From Actinacidiphila paucisporea (GTDB lineage Bacteria > Actinomycetota > Actinomycetes > Streptomycetales > Streptomycetaceae): a stretch of 64,000 nucleotides of DNA. Both the position numbers and the translations under genes were made by a program. The notes beneath the pieces are model-generated. The model was given only the letters and a program-made list of their open reading frames with translations. It did not search any database and was not told where the DNA came from. The stretch covers positions 62,001-126,000 of the forward strand of contig NZ_FRBI01000016.1 in the NCBI RefSeq assembly GCF_900142575.1, read 5' to 3'. The first letter of the stretch is position 1. Every line of letters begins with the position of its first letter. Of the stretch, positions 35,745 through 46,560 are shown piece by piece.

Positions 35745-36872
35745 ATGATGGCTCGCTTGACCTCTTCGAGTGCCCCCGTCCGACAGTCAAACGTGCGAGC
35801 CCATAATCTGGCGCTGGCCCTTCACACCGTGGCGAACAGCGCGGATCCGATGTCCCGGTCGGCGGTGGCGGCCACCACCGGGCTCACCCGGGCGACTGTG
35901 TCCGCCCTGGTCGACGAGCTGGTCGCCGGTGGCCTGCTGACTGAGCTGGACCCGCCGCCGCGCACCGGCGCCGGCCGACCCGCGGTCGGGCTCACGCTCA
36001 GCGCGACCGGCCCGGCCGGGCTCGGGTTGGAGATCAACGTCGACTACCTGGCCGCCTGCGTGGTCGACCTGACCGGGGCGGTGCGTCACCGCTTCATTGA
36101 GCACGCCGACCAGCGCCCGGCCGGACCATACGCGGCGCTCTCCGCTCTGGGCCGGCTCGGTGCCCGGGCCCGGCTCGCCGCCAAGGCCGACGGCCTGGTC
36201 GTCGTCGGCGCCACGCTCGCGGTCCCCGGCCTGGTCTCCACGGGCTTCGTCCTGCAGGCGCCCAACCTGGGCTGGCAGAACGTGGACGCCCCGGCGCTGC
36301 TGCGCGGCCTGCCCGAGCTCGCCGACCTGCCGATCACCGTCGACAACGAGGCCAACCTCGCCGCCCTCGGCGAGCTGCGGGTCACCGGCACCGAGCCGAC
36401 CTTCCTGTACGTCTCCGGCGAGATCGGCATCGGCGCCGGCCTGGTGATCGACGGCGAGCTGTACCGCGGCGCGCGCGGCTGGAGCGGCGAGATCGGGCAC
36501 GTGACGGTTTTCCCGGACGGGCCGCCCTGCCGCTGCGGCGCGGCCGGCTGCCTGGAGCAGTACGCCGGCCAGGAGGCGCTCGCCGAGGACGAGCCCCGGG
36601 CCGCCGCCGCGCTGGGCATCGCGCTGTCCGCGGTGGTCAACCTGCTGGACGTGCCGGCGATCGTGCTGGGCGGGGTCTACGCGACGTACTTTGATCGGCT
36701 GCGCGAGGGCATCGAGGCTGAGCTGCGGCGCCGGGTGCTGACCTCGGAACTCGCGCCGGTCACGCTGCGGGCCGCTCGGCTGGGCACGAACGCCGCGGTG
36801 CGCGGGGCAGCGGACACGGCGGTGCAGCAGGTGCGGGACGACCCGGCGGTCTGGCTGCGGCGGGCGGGCTGA
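35745..36872 (+). CDS. ROK-family transcriptional repressor (XylR-like)
   Basis: The protein has 375 residues. The N-terminal winged helix includes MSRSAVAATTGLTRATVSAL. The sugar-kinase-like domain contains VDNEANLAALGE and the zinc-binding GPPCRCGAAGCLEQYAG (Cys-x-Cys-x4-Cys) typical of ROK proteins. It is divergent from xylA and therefore probably represses it in the absence of xylose. An ATG start is used, although a second ATG follows immediately. Confidence 0.9.
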   Translation: MMARLTSSSAPVRQSNVRAHNLALALHTVANSADPMSRSAVAATTGLTRATVSALVDELVAGGLLTELDPPPRTGAGRPAVGLTLSATGPAGLGLEINVDYLAACVVDLTGAVRHRFIEHADQRPAGPYAALSALGRLGARARLAAKADGLVVVGATLAVPGLVSTGFVLQAPNLGWQNVDAPALLRGLPELADLPITVDNEANLAALGELRVTGTEPTFLYVSGEIGIGAGLVIDGELYRGARGWSGEIGHVTVFPDGPPCRCGAAGCLEQYAGQEALAEDEPRAAAALGIALSAVVNLLDVPAIVLGGVYATYFDRLREGIEAELRRRVLTSELAPVTLRAARLGTNAAVRGAADTAVQQVRDDPAVWLRRAG

Positions 36873-36886
36873 GCCGTCGCGGCCGC

Positions 36887-37636
36887 TCAGCGCCGGGCCG
36901 CGGCCGACTCCAGGTACGCGCGACTCTCCGCGAGTTCCGCGAAGACGTCGCCCTCGCTGGTATGCATCTCGACGATGTGCAGCGCCCCGGCCTGAGCGGC
37001 GGCCAGGATCCGCGCCGTCGGCATGGCGCCCCGCCCAAGCGCGACGTGCGGCGCGCCTTCGGTGACCGGGCCGTCCTTGAGGTGGAGGGCTGGCACCCGC
37101 TCGCCGAGTCGCTCGACGACGGCAGGCACGTCGGCGCCGCCGAGGGCCGCCCAGTAGCAGTCGATCTCGAAGAAGATCTCCGGGTCCACCAGGTCGGCCA
37201 GCACCTCCAGGGCGTGCCGGCCGTCGATCCGGGAAGCGAACTCGGCCCAGTAGTTGTGGTAACCGATCCGCAGGCCGTACCCGGCGGCCCGGCCGGCGAG
37301 GGCGTTGAGCGAGTCGGCGGTGCGGGCCAGCGCCGCCCGGCCGGTGAAGGCGTCGTCGGGGAGGCCGGTTCCCACGATCGCCAGGCCGGCGCCGAGGGTG
37401 GCCACGGCTTCGAGAGCCGCGTCGCGGTCGGCGCCGAAGAAGCGGTGCGAGTGGGCGCTGCAGATGGCGAGGCCGAGGTCCTCGGCCGTCGCGCGCAGGC
37501 CGGCCGGGTCGTCGAGGGCCTCGAACGGCTCGATGCCCCGATATCCGAGATCGGCCAGGCGGCGCAGGGCGGCGCGCCGGTCGGCCGCCAGCGCGTCACG
37601 GATAGTCCACAGGTTGACCGCCGGGGAGCTCAGCAT
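36887..37636 (-). CDS. Sugar-phosphate isomerase/epimerase (xylose-isomerase-like TIM barrel)
   Basis: The protein has 249 residues. The AP-endonuclease-2/XylA-like barrel shows LADLGYRGIEPFEAL, YGLRIGYHNYWAEF, FFEIDCYWAALGG and VPALHLKDG, carrying the metal-binding Glu/His/Asp residues. The substrate is unknown; relatives epimerise or isomerise inositols, ketoses or hydroxypyruvate. It lies immediately downstream of the MFS gene, sharing one base with its stop. The pair probably imports and converts one sugar. Confidence 0.82.
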   Translation of the reverse strand: MLSSPAVNLWTIRDALAADRRAALRRLADLGYRGIEPFEALDDPAGLRATAEDLGLAICSAHSHRFFGADRDAALEAVATLGAGLAIVGTGLPDDAFTGRAALARTADSLNALAGRAAGYGLRIGYHNYWAEFASRIDGRHALEVLADLVDPEIFFEIDCYWAALGGADVPAVVERLGERVPALHLKDGPVTEGAPHVALGRGAMPTARILAAAQAGALHIVEMHTSEGDVFAELAESRAYLESAAARR

Positions 37637-39123
37637 CAGTCGGTACCTTTCCCGTCCGCCGTCGCGGAGCCGTTCGGAAGAGCGAAGGACGCGGCCCAGG
37701 TCACCACCAGCAGCGCGGCGCAGAGCCAATAAGCCAGCTCGCCCGCGGCGAACGGCGACGCGCCCCGGCCGATCCGGTCGAAGATCACCGTCGAGAAGAT
37801 CGCCGCCGCCACCGCGCCGCCCAGCTGCTGGAGGGCGTTGACGGCGCCGGTGGCCGACCCGAGCTCGCGGTCGCTGACGCGGGACAGGACCAGGTTGAGG
37901 AACTGCCCGAAGAAGAGACCGGTGCCGACGCCGGCGACCAGCAGCGCCGGTGCCAGGTTGAAACTGGTCAGGCCGGAGTCGAACAGCAGGCCGTGCGGAC
38001 CCTGGTGGGTGGTGGTGCGGGCGGTGGCCGCCACGGTCAGCGCCGCGAGACCCATGCCCAGCGCTTGGGCCAGGATGCCGATCTGGAGCACCAGGCGCGG
38101 GCTTCGCTTCGCGAGCAGGTGCCCGATGCCCATCGCGGCGATGGTGCCCACCGGCCACCAGGTGCCGGTCAGCCCACTGCGGATCGGCGACCAGCCGACG
38201 TACAGCTGGACCAGCACGGGATAGATGATGAAGGCGCCTGAGCACGCGCCGAAGAACAGGAAGACGACGACCGCCCCCCCGGTGAAGGACCGCCGGCGGA
38301 ACAGGCTCGTCTCGATGAACGCGTCGAGCCGGCGCCGGTGCCGGTTGCGGGCGTGGAGCGCGAAGAGCGCGAGAGCCGGTACCGAGGACAGCATCATCGC
38401 CCAGGTCCACCAGGCCCACTGATACTCGCGGCCCTGGATCACCGGATAGACGAAGAGCGCGACGGCCACCGAGCACAGGACCATGCCGACGCAGTCGAGC
38501 CTCGGCCGAGTCCCGGGGCGCTGCCCGGCGGGCAGCGTGCGACGGGCGGCGAGGTACACGGCCAGGCACACCGGGAGGTTGATGACGAAGATCCACCGCC
38601 AAGACGCGTACGTGATCAGGGTGCCGCCCAGGATCGGGCCGGCGGCGGAGGAGAGGCTCATGAAGGGCCCGAAGACGGCGAACGCCTTCGCGCTGTGCTC
38701 CTCGCCGAAGCTCTCGCGAATGAGGCTGATGCACTGCGGGACCATCATCGCCGCGGCACCGCCCTGCAGCAGGCGCGCGACGATCAGTTGGACCGGGGAC
38801 TGCGCCACCGCGCACGCCGCCGACGTGAGCGCGAAGCCGGCGAGGCCGATGAGGAGCATGCGGCGGCGGCCGGCGATGTCACCGAGGCGGCCGCCGGCGA
38901 GGAGCAGCACCGCGAAGGCCAGCAGGTAGCCGATGCTGATCCACTGGAACTCTGCACCGGACGCGCCGAGGTCGTTGTGGATCGCCGGGGCGGCGACGTT
39001 CATCGCCGTGGCGTCCAGCAGGTCCGCCATCGCCGCGCCCAGCACGGTGAACAGGACCGCCCAGGCGGCCCGTGGCGGCGCCGGAGGGGCGGCCGGGAGG
39101 CCGGGCCGCGACGTCACCGACAC
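37636..39123 (-). CDS. MFS transporter of the 14-helix DHA2 type
   Basis: The protein has 495 residues. Motif A is GGRLGDIAGRRRMLLIG and motif C-like glycine runs follow (GPFMSLSSAAGPILGG). About 14 hydrophobic helices can be counted. DHA2 proteins usually export drugs by proton antiport, yet this one is paired with a sugar-isomerase-like enzyme and faces a ROK repressor, so its cargo may be a sugar-like or other metabolite. It starts at a GTG without a good ribosome site. Confidence 0.88.
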   Translation of the reverse strand: MSVTSRPGLPAAPPAPPRAAWAVLFTVLGAAMADLLDATAMNVAAPAIHNDLGASGAEFQWISIGYLLAFAVLLLAGGRLGDIAGRRRMLLIGLAGFALTSAACAVAQSPVQLIVARLLQGGAAAMMVPQCISLIRESFGEEHSAKAFAVFGPFMSLSSAAGPILGGTLITYASWRWIFVINLPVCLAVYLAARRTLPAGQRPGTRPRLDCVGMVLCSVAVALFVYPVIQGREYQWAWWTWAMMLSSVPALALFALHARNRHRRRLDAFIETSLFRRRSFTGGAVVVFLFFGACSGAFIIYPVLVQLYVGWSPIRSGLTGTWWPVGTIAAMGIGHLLAKRSPRLVLQIGILAQALGMGLAALTVAATARTTTHQGPHGLLFDSGLTSFNLAPALLVAGVGTGLFFGQFLNLVLSRVSDRELGSATGAVNALQQLGGAVAAAIFSTVIFDRIGRGASPFAAGELAYWLCAALLVVTWAASFALPNGSATADGKGTD

Positions 39124-39179
39124 AGGGGTCCGCCCGCCGCCACTATCGGCTGTCGTCGATGACGCATGACCACCTTCGG

Positions 39180-39199
39180 CTATTTAGGCAACTATTTGG
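39180..39199. promoter_or_regulatory. Likely ROK operator, direct repeat
   Basis: CTATTTAG and CTATTTGG form a direct repeat between the divergent MFS and ROK genes, an AT-rich patch in GC-rich DNA. The repeat unit is nearly the same as that before xylA, though the spacing is shorter (12 instead of 16 bp). Confidence 0.5.
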
Positions 39200-39296
39200 A
39201 CCACGGTAGGGCCCGGGCGGTGGGCTGCCAAGGCCCCCGAGAGGCCGCGTGGTGCTCCGGCGACCTTCCGCGGGGGCAGCCCTGTAACGTTTCCCC

Positions 39297-40502
39297 ATGC
39301 AGATCGACCTTGGTGCGCCCATACGCCACGCCACCATGCGGGAGCGCAACCTGGCCGTTCTGCTCGGCGTCATTGCGGAACACCAGCCGGCCACCAGGGC
39401 ACAGCTCGCCGCGCTGACCGGCCTCACGAAGACCACGGTGTCGAACCTGATCGCGGTGCTCACCGAGGTCGGCCTGGTGCACAGCGGCGGCACGGTGCAC
39501 GACGGAGAGCGCGGGCGCCCGGGAACCGGCATCCTGATCGACGGCGAGGGCGCCGCGGGGCTTGGCCTCGAGGTGACCGTCGACTACCTGGCCGCCTGCG
39601 TCCTCGACCTCAGCCGCCGGGTGCGCTACCGGCACCAGGTGACGACCGACAACCGGGACCGCCGGCCCGAGGAGATCGCCGCAGCGGTGTCCCTGCTGGC
39701 CAGGCAGGCCATCGCCGCCGCGCGAGACCAGGGCCTGACCGTGGTCGGGGCCGTCGTGGCGGTGCCCGGCATGCTCGACCACTCCGACATGCTGCGCGCT
39801 CCCAGCTTCCGCTGGCGCGACGTGCCGGCCGGGGCGCTGCTCGACCACGACCTTCACGAGCTGCGGCTGCCCACCAAGGTCGAGAACGAGGCGAACCTCG
39901 CGGCGCTCGCCGAACTCAGGTTCGGCGTGGGAGGCCCGCTCGGCGACTTGCTGCACGTCTCCGGCGAGGTCGGCATCGGCGGCGGCATCATCCTGAACGG
40001 CCGCATCTTCCGGGGCTCCCACGGGTTCGCCGGCGAGCTGGGCCACATCCAGGTGGATCCGGAGGGGCCGCGGTGCGCCTGCGGTGCCCGCGGGTGCCTG
40101 GAACTCGTCGCCGGCCGGGAGGCGATGCTCTGCGCGGTGGGGCTCAAGCCGCTGGCCACCTGGTCAGGCCCGGACGAGCGGATCTCCGCGCTGATCGCGC
40201 TGCTCGAGGCGGGCGACCCCGGCGCCCTGGAAGCGGTGCGGCGGGCCGGCGACGCGCTCGGGCGCGCGCTGACCTGCGTGGTCAAGGCGCTGGACCCGGG
40301 CGCGATCGTGCTGGGCGGCACATTCTCCCGGCTCGGCGCCTGGATTCTCCAGCCCACCGAGGCGGCGCTGCGGGCCGGCGCGCTGTACGGGCAGGTGCCC
40401 ACCGTCGCCATCTCGCCGCTCGGCGGGGACGCGGTGATCCTCGGCGCGGCCGGGCAGGTCATCGAGGCCATCTATGCCGATCCGGCGGTCCTGCTCCGCT
40501 GA
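39297..40502 (+). CDS. ROK-family transcriptional regulator (second copy)
   Basis: The protein has 401 residues. The winged helix has TRAQLAALTGLTKTTVSNL. The ROK domain has VENEANLAALAELRFG, HGFAGELGHIQVDPEGPRC and the cysteine cluster CACGARGCLE. It shares architecture with the XylR-like protein at 35745 and probably controls the divergent MFS/isomerase pair. The ATG start lacks a strong ribosome site. Confidence 0.9.
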   Translation: MQIDLGAPIRHATMRERNLAVLLGVIAEHQPATRAQLAALTGLTKTTVSNLIAVLTEVGLVHSGGTVHDGERGRPGTGILIDGEGAAGLGLEVTVDYLAACVLDLSRRVRYRHQVTTDNRDRRPEEIAAAVSLLARQAIAAARDQGLTVVGAVVAVPGMLDHSDMLRAPSFRWRDVPAGALLDHDLHELRLPTKVENEANLAALAELRFGVGGPLGDLLHVSGEVGIGGGIILNGRIFRGSHGFAGELGHIQVDPEGPRCACGARGCLELVAGREAMLCAVGLKPLATWSGPDERISALIALLEAGDPGALEAVRRAGDALGRALTCVVKALDPGAIVLGGTFSRLGAWILQPTEAALRAGALYGQVPTVAISPLGGDAVILGAAGQVIEAIYADPAVLLR

Positions 40503-40546
40503 CGCCCGCCCCACGATGGACGTCACCGTGGATTAGCCTGCCCGCC

Positions 40547-42418
40547 ATGCCTCGCATTGCAGTCATAGGCGCCGGCCCGGTCGGTGTGGGTCTGGTGGAA
40601 CGGTTGCTGGCCAACGCCGGAACGCTGGCACCTGGACGGACTCTCGAGATTGTCCTCATCGATCCGCACCCGGCCGGTCCCGGGCGGGTTTGGCGGCACG
40701 GGCAGTCGCCGCTGATGCGGATGAACTCGCTGGCCAAGGACGTCACCCTGTTTCCCGGCGAGGCCGTGCGCTGCGCCGGCCCGCCGCGCCCAGGGCCGTC
40801 GCTGGCCGACTGGGCGGCGGCCACAGCCGCCGGGACGCTCCCGCCCGTGGATCCCTCGCTGGCCGGCGAGGTACGCGAGACCGGCCCCGCCTCGTTCGCG
40901 ACCCGGCGGCTGCAGGGCGCCTACCTGTCCTGGTTTCTCGGCGACGTGATCCGGCAGGCGCCGCCGGGCACGCGGGTGACCGTGCACGAGGGCCGCGCGG
41001 TGGCGCTCACCGGCGCACCGGACGGCATCGAGCGCGTGCACCTGGCGGATGGTGCCCGGCTCGACGCCGACGCGGTGGTCCTCGCCCTCGGTCACCTGGA
41101 CGCTCGGCCGCAGGGCGAGCAGGCGGAGACGGCCGCGTTCGCCGAGCGCCACGGGCTCGGGTACTTGCCGCCCGGATTCGTCACCGATGCCGACCTCGCG
41201 ATGTTCGCGCCCGGAGAGGACGTCCTGGTCCGCGGCATGGGGCTGGCCTTCTTCGACCTGATGGCCCTGGTCACCGAGGGGCGCGGCGGCCGGTATGCCC
41301 GCACGGCCGGCGGAGAGCTTCGCTACGTGCGTTCCGGACGCGAGCCGCGGCTGCTGGCCGGTTCCCGCCGCGGTATGCCGTACCGGTGCAAGCCGAGTCA
41401 CCGGCTGATCCACGGCCCTGTGCACGACCTGCGCTACTTCCCGGAGGCGCTCGGGCAGTCGCTCGCCGGGGACGGAATGCTCGACTTCCGCCGGGACGTC
41501 TGGCCGCTCGTTGTGAAGGACCTGAGTTACGCGTACTACCGCGAGCTGTTCGCCGCCGCCGCGCGGCACACCGCCATGCCGTGGCAGGACTTCGAGCGCC
41601 TGCACGCGGCCTGCACCGCGGACGAGTTGGACGCTCTCGTCGAGAAGGCGGTTCCCGACCCGGCCCATCGATGGAACGTGGACGACCTGCGCGCGCCGCT
41701 GCGGCACCTCGAACCGAACACCACTGCCGGCTTCGGTGTCCGGTTCATCGCGCTGCTGGAACAGGAACTGCGGCGCAGCGCCGACCCGGCCCGGTCCGCC
41801 GACACCGCCCTCTACGGTGCCCAGCTGCTCTTCTTCGAGCACCTCGCGCGCCTGCGGCCCCGCCTGTCGCCCGGCGACCGGACCGAGGAGCTGGACGGGG
41901 CATGGTTCGGCCTGTTCAACCTGGTGGCGAGCGGGCCGCCCGCCTTCCGGATGGAGGAGCTGCTGGCGCTGTGCCGCGCGGGGGTGGTGCGGCCGCTCGG
42001 CTCGGGGATGCGTGTGCGGCTCGACGCCTCGACCGGCCGCTTCCGGGCCGGCGGTGCCAACCTCCGGGAGGAGGTTCCGGCCGGCGTGCTGATCGACGCC
42101 CGGCTGCCCGACCCGACGCTCGCGGGCACAGCCGACGAGCTGCTGAGGGGGCTGTACGCCGCCGGAGCCGTCTCGGAGGAGTTCCTGGCCGATCCGGAGA
42201 CCGGCTGTCGCCTGCCGACCGGGCGGATCGCCGTCGACGACCGCGGGCGCCTGGTGGACGCCGGCGGCACCGCGCACCGGGCGCGCTACGCGCTGGGCTG
42301 GAACACCTCGCTGCGCGGGGCGCGGGCGTTCGCCATCCCGGGCACCAACGCCATCACCTTCCGGCACGGGGATCACGTGGCACGGGCCGTGCTCACCGGG
42401 CTGTCCACGCTGGCCTGA
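40547..42418 (+). CDS. FAD/NAD(P)-binding protein (pfam13454 type)
   Basis: The protein has 623 residues. It starts with MPRIAVIGAGPVGVGLVERL, a dinucleotide-binding GxGxxG, followed by PAGPGRVWRHGQSPLMRMNS as in the streptomycete FAD-NAD(P)-binding family. A second nucleotide-binding segment is VLVRGMGLAFFDLMALV. Its reaction is not known. It lies between the ROK gene and the second biosynthetic operon in the same direction, but about 85 bp with a possible promoter separate it from the operon. Membership in the pathway is uncertain. Confidence 0.8.
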   Translation: MPRIAVIGAGPVGVGLVERLLANAGTLAPGRTLEIVLIDPHPAGPGRVWRHGQSPLMRMNSLAKDVTLFPGEAVRCAGPPRPGPSLADWAAATAAGTLPPVDPSLAGEVRETGPASFATRRLQGAYLSWFLGDVIRQAPPGTRVTVHEGRAVALTGAPDGIERVHLADGARLDADAVVLALGHLDARPQGEQAETAAFAERHGLGYLPPGFVTDADLAMFAPGEDVLVRGMGLAFFDLMALVTEGRGGRYARTAGGELRYVRSGREPRLLAGSRRGMPYRCKPSHRLIHGPVHDLRYFPEALGQSLAGDGMLDFRRDVWPLVVKDLSYAYYRELFAAAARHTAMPWQDFERLHAACTADELDALVEKAVPDPAHRWNVDDLRAPLRHLEPNTTAGFGVRFIALLEQELRRSADPARSADTALYGAQLLFFEHLARLRPRLSPGDRTEELDGAWFGLFNLVASGPPAFRMEELLALCRAGVVRPLGSGMRVRLDASTGRFRAGGANLREEVPAGVLIDARLPDPTLAGTADELLRGLYAAGAVSEEFLADPETGCRLPTGRIAVDDRGRLVDAGGTAHRARYALGWNTSLRGARAFAIPGTNAITFRHGDHVARAVLTGLSTLA

Positions 42419-42439
42419 CAGGACGGCACGACACCGATA

Positions 42440-42493
42440 TTGACGACCGTGATCACTGCGTGCTTCGATTAATGCAACATCTGGACTTAATGC
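42440..42493 (+). promoter_or_regulatory. Possible promoter and direct repeat ahead of the second biosynthetic operon
   Basis: TTGACG (42440-42445) and TTCGAT (42464-42469) are 18 bp apart. TTAATGC occurs twice, at 42469-42475 and 42487-42493. The AT-rich patch contrasts with its surroundings. The assignment is tentative. Confidence 0.3.
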
Positions 42494-42504
42494 GGGGGTA
42501 ACGC

Positions 42505-43839
42505 GTGGAAGCCAGCATGGATCGTCGGGGAAACATCGTGCTCAGCGTGGTCATCCCCAGCTACTACAACGTGCAGTGCCTCGAACTGGTGCTGCAGTCG
42601 CTGGCCGGCCAGACGATGCCCGCGGACAAATTCGAGGTCATCGTCGTCTACAACGGCTGCGAGCCGCCGGCCCGGCTCAACGAGCTGCGCGCGAACACGC
42701 CGTACCTGCTGCGGGAGCTGACCTCGCCGAAAGGCTGGTCCCAGGCGCGCAACACCGGCATCCTGGCCGCCACCGCCGAGCGGCTGCTGCTGCTCGACAA
42801 CGACTCGCTCTGCCCGCCCGACCTGCTCGAACGCCACTGGCGCCTGGCCGAGAAGGATCCGCACAGCGTGGTGATGGGCGGCCGCGGCGAACTGGGCGTC
42901 CAAGGCTGGGCCGCGCTCCAGGCCGTGATGAACGGCAAGGGCGTCGCCGACACCTTCCCCGTGGAACACGATGTGCGGGCCCGGTCCGCGCCGTCCGAAC
43001 CCTGGATGTACGGCTTCACCAACAACTTCGGCCTGAACCGGGCGGACGCGCTGGCGGTGGGCGCATTCGACGTGGACTTCGATGCCCGGTGGGGCGGCGA
43101 GGACCTGGACATCTCCTACAAGCTGTACCGCCATTTCGGCCGTGACCGCTCGCGGTTCGACTACGAGCCCACACTGCGCGTCTGGCACGTGCCGCACTAC
43201 CGCAATCTGCGCAAGTCCATCGGTGACCACTTCGCCAGTCTGGCGCTGCTGCGGGACAAGCACCGGCACTACGAGGTCGAGCTCATCGCCGGGCTGCCCG
43301 AGGTCCTGGCCGGCTCGCTCGCCGACATCGCGGAACGGGTCACCGAATACCGCCGGGTCATGGCGGTGTGCGCCGAAGCGGGCCTGTGCTCGATAGCACC
43401 CTGGCGCGCCGCCGTCGAGTCGCTGCTCGGGCAGGACCCGCAGCGTCCCGACCTGGTCGTCGGCTACGGCACCAGCGGGCTCGGCCCGCAGCGCCTCATC
43501 ACCTTCGACTACGGCCGCGACACGGACGCGGACAACCTGCACCTGCTCGGGGTCGACGTGCCGTTCGCCGAAGGCACGTTCCGGGCCGCGTTCTCCTTCG
43601 ACTTCTGGCGCCTGCTGCGGATGCCGGACCTCCTCGCCTTCATCACCACGGCGCTGCTCGTCGCCGACGAGCTGTACCTTGCCGCCTCCGAGGACCTGAT
43701 CGCCCGCGGTCCCGAGCTGGGCCTGGATGCGCTGGTGGACCTCCGGTACTTCGCCGAGCTGGTCGAGCCGGTCTACCAGGTCACGAGCCGGCAGATCGCC
43801 GGCGTCGGCACGCTGCTGCGCGTCGTACCTGCCAGCTGA
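42505..43839 (+). CDS. Family-2 glycosyltransferase with unusual C-terminal domain (copy 2)
   Basis: The protein has 444 residues from GTG (GGGGG 6 bp upstream); ATG 42517 is an alternative. It contains LSVVIPSYYNVQCLELVL, the metal site DND (98-100), and GGEDLDISYKLYRHFG. The usual first Asp pair of GT-A (VDD) is replaced by VYN, which may alter nucleotide binding. Residues after about 325 (NLHLLGVDVPFAEGTF, then DFWRLL) repeat the extra domain of the GT2 at 12024. It starts the second operon and probably works on the same glycan. Confidence 0.85.
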   Translation: MEASMDRRGNIVLSVVIPSYYNVQCLELVLQSLAGQTMPADKFEVIVVYNGCEPPARLNELRANTPYLLRELTSPKGWSQARNTGILAATAERLLLLDNDSLCPPDLLERHWRLAEKDPHSVVMGGRGELGVQGWAALQAVMNGKGVADTFPVEHDVRARSAPSEPWMYGFTNNFGLNRADALAVGAFDVDFDARWGGEDLDISYKLYRHFGRDRSRFDYEPTLRVWHVPHYRNLRKSIGDHFASLALLRDKHRHYEVELIAGLPEVLAGSLADIAERVTEYRRVMAVCAEAGLCSIAPWRAAVESLLGQDPQRPDLVVGYGTSGLGPQRLITFDYGRDTDADNLHLLGVDVPFAEGTFRAAFSFDFWRLLRMPDLLAFITTALLVADELYLAASEDLIARGPELGLDALVDLRYFAELVEPVYQVTSRQIAGVGTLLRVVPAS

Positions 43840-43895
43840 TCCGCGCCACCCTCCCCGGGCCTTCCAACCGCCGGACACCTTGAGGTGACTTGCCC

Positions 43896-45156
<1,261 letters not shown>

Positions 45157-45167
<11 letters not shown>

Positions 45168-46560
45168 GGGCCGGCCCGCACCGGCGGTGGGCTTCCACAC
45201 CTTCCGCAGCTACGCCGGCCACCCGGGCAGGGACGGGGCGAACTTCGCCTACACCGAGGTCGGGCGGCTGCTCGGTGACAGCGCCGAGGTCCGGCCCCGA
45301 CCGCACGACGTGGTGGAGCTGTTCCGCACCGACGAGGCGGCGCGGGAGGCGCTGACTGGCTGCGACGCCGTGGTGGCAACGGTCGGCCCGCACGCCTACC
45401 TCTACTTCTACCTGCGGGAACGGCTCGGGCTCGACTTCCGGATCGTCCGCGACGCCCGCACCGCACTGTGGAACGGCTATCTGCAGCAGGAGTGGCTCTC
45501 GGCCCCCTACCTGCGCCCCGACGACGTGCTCTACCACTCGTCGCGGTATTCGCTCGCGCTCTACAGCATGCTGTTCCCGGGGCTCGCGTCTTCCCGGCAG
45601 GCCGTCTGCTATCCGCTGCTGCGCTGGTTCCCCGAGGAGCTGGCCGGATCGTGGACCGGCTCGGGAGGCGCCACCACGCATATCGGGTTCGTCGGCCGGC
45701 ACACCGACGACAAGAACCACTCGCAGGCGGTCGACCTGCAGCGCGAGCTGAGACGACGCGCTCCCGGCGCCTTCCGGACGGTGGCGATCGGCGAGGGCGG
45801 GGCGGCCGGCGAGCCGGCGGTCCCGGGCTACACCTGCCGGCCGCCGGTGGACCGGGCACGCCTGTGGCAGGACTACCGGGAGATGGACGTGCTGTTCTTC
45901 CCCAGCACATCGTCGCTGGAGACCTTCGGGCGTGTGCTTGTCGAGGCGTCGTTCGTCGGGACGCCCGTGCTGGCCTCCACGCACGCGGCAGCCTCCGAGC
46001 TGCTGCCGGCCGAGTCGTTGCTGCCCACCACCCTGCGCGAGAACGTCGGCTTCACCACCCACCTCGCCGCCCGCCTGGGTGACGTGGACGTTGCGCACGC
46101 GGCCGACCTGCTCGTCGCCGGAGCGATTCCGCCCGCCGGGCGCGGGCACACCCACTACGCCGGGCACGACCGCCTCCTGCTCGATCTGATCCGCGGGGAC
46201 GTGTCCGTCGCGCCGTCGGCGCCTACCGCGGTCCAGCAGGCCTTCCTCGACCGGATCCGGATGCGCGGGCTGGACCTGCCGCCGGACCCCACTACGGCGG
46301 ACCGGATGATCGGCAGGCTGCGCCACTCGTTCACCGCGCTGCACCGCCGCGGCACGCCGCGGCACCTGGCCACGCTCGCCGTGCTGCTGGCGCGCTCCGG
46401 ATATCGCCGCAAGACCGCGTCCTTCGCCCGCAAGAGCCTGTTCCACGGCGAGGACTTCACGAACATCGGCGGCGTCGATCTCCAGCTGAGCCACCTCATC
46501 GGCTTCGAGCCGCGTTTCACGATCACCCCGCACCGCGACGAAGGTGGGAGCCCGTGCTGA
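45157..46560 (+). CDS. GT4-type glycosyltransferase
   Basis: The protein has 467 residues. The C-terminal GT-B half contains IGFVGRHTDDKNHSQAV and FPSTSSLETFGRVLVEASF with a conserved ExxxxxxxE (nucleotide-sugar binding), then GTPVLASTHAA. The N-terminal acceptor half is less conserved. A further ~100-residue tail (from about 360) includes RRKTASFARKSLFHGEDF. It overlaps the preceding gene by 11 bp. It should transfer one sugar to the product in the cytosol; donor and acceptor are unknown. Confidence 0.8.
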
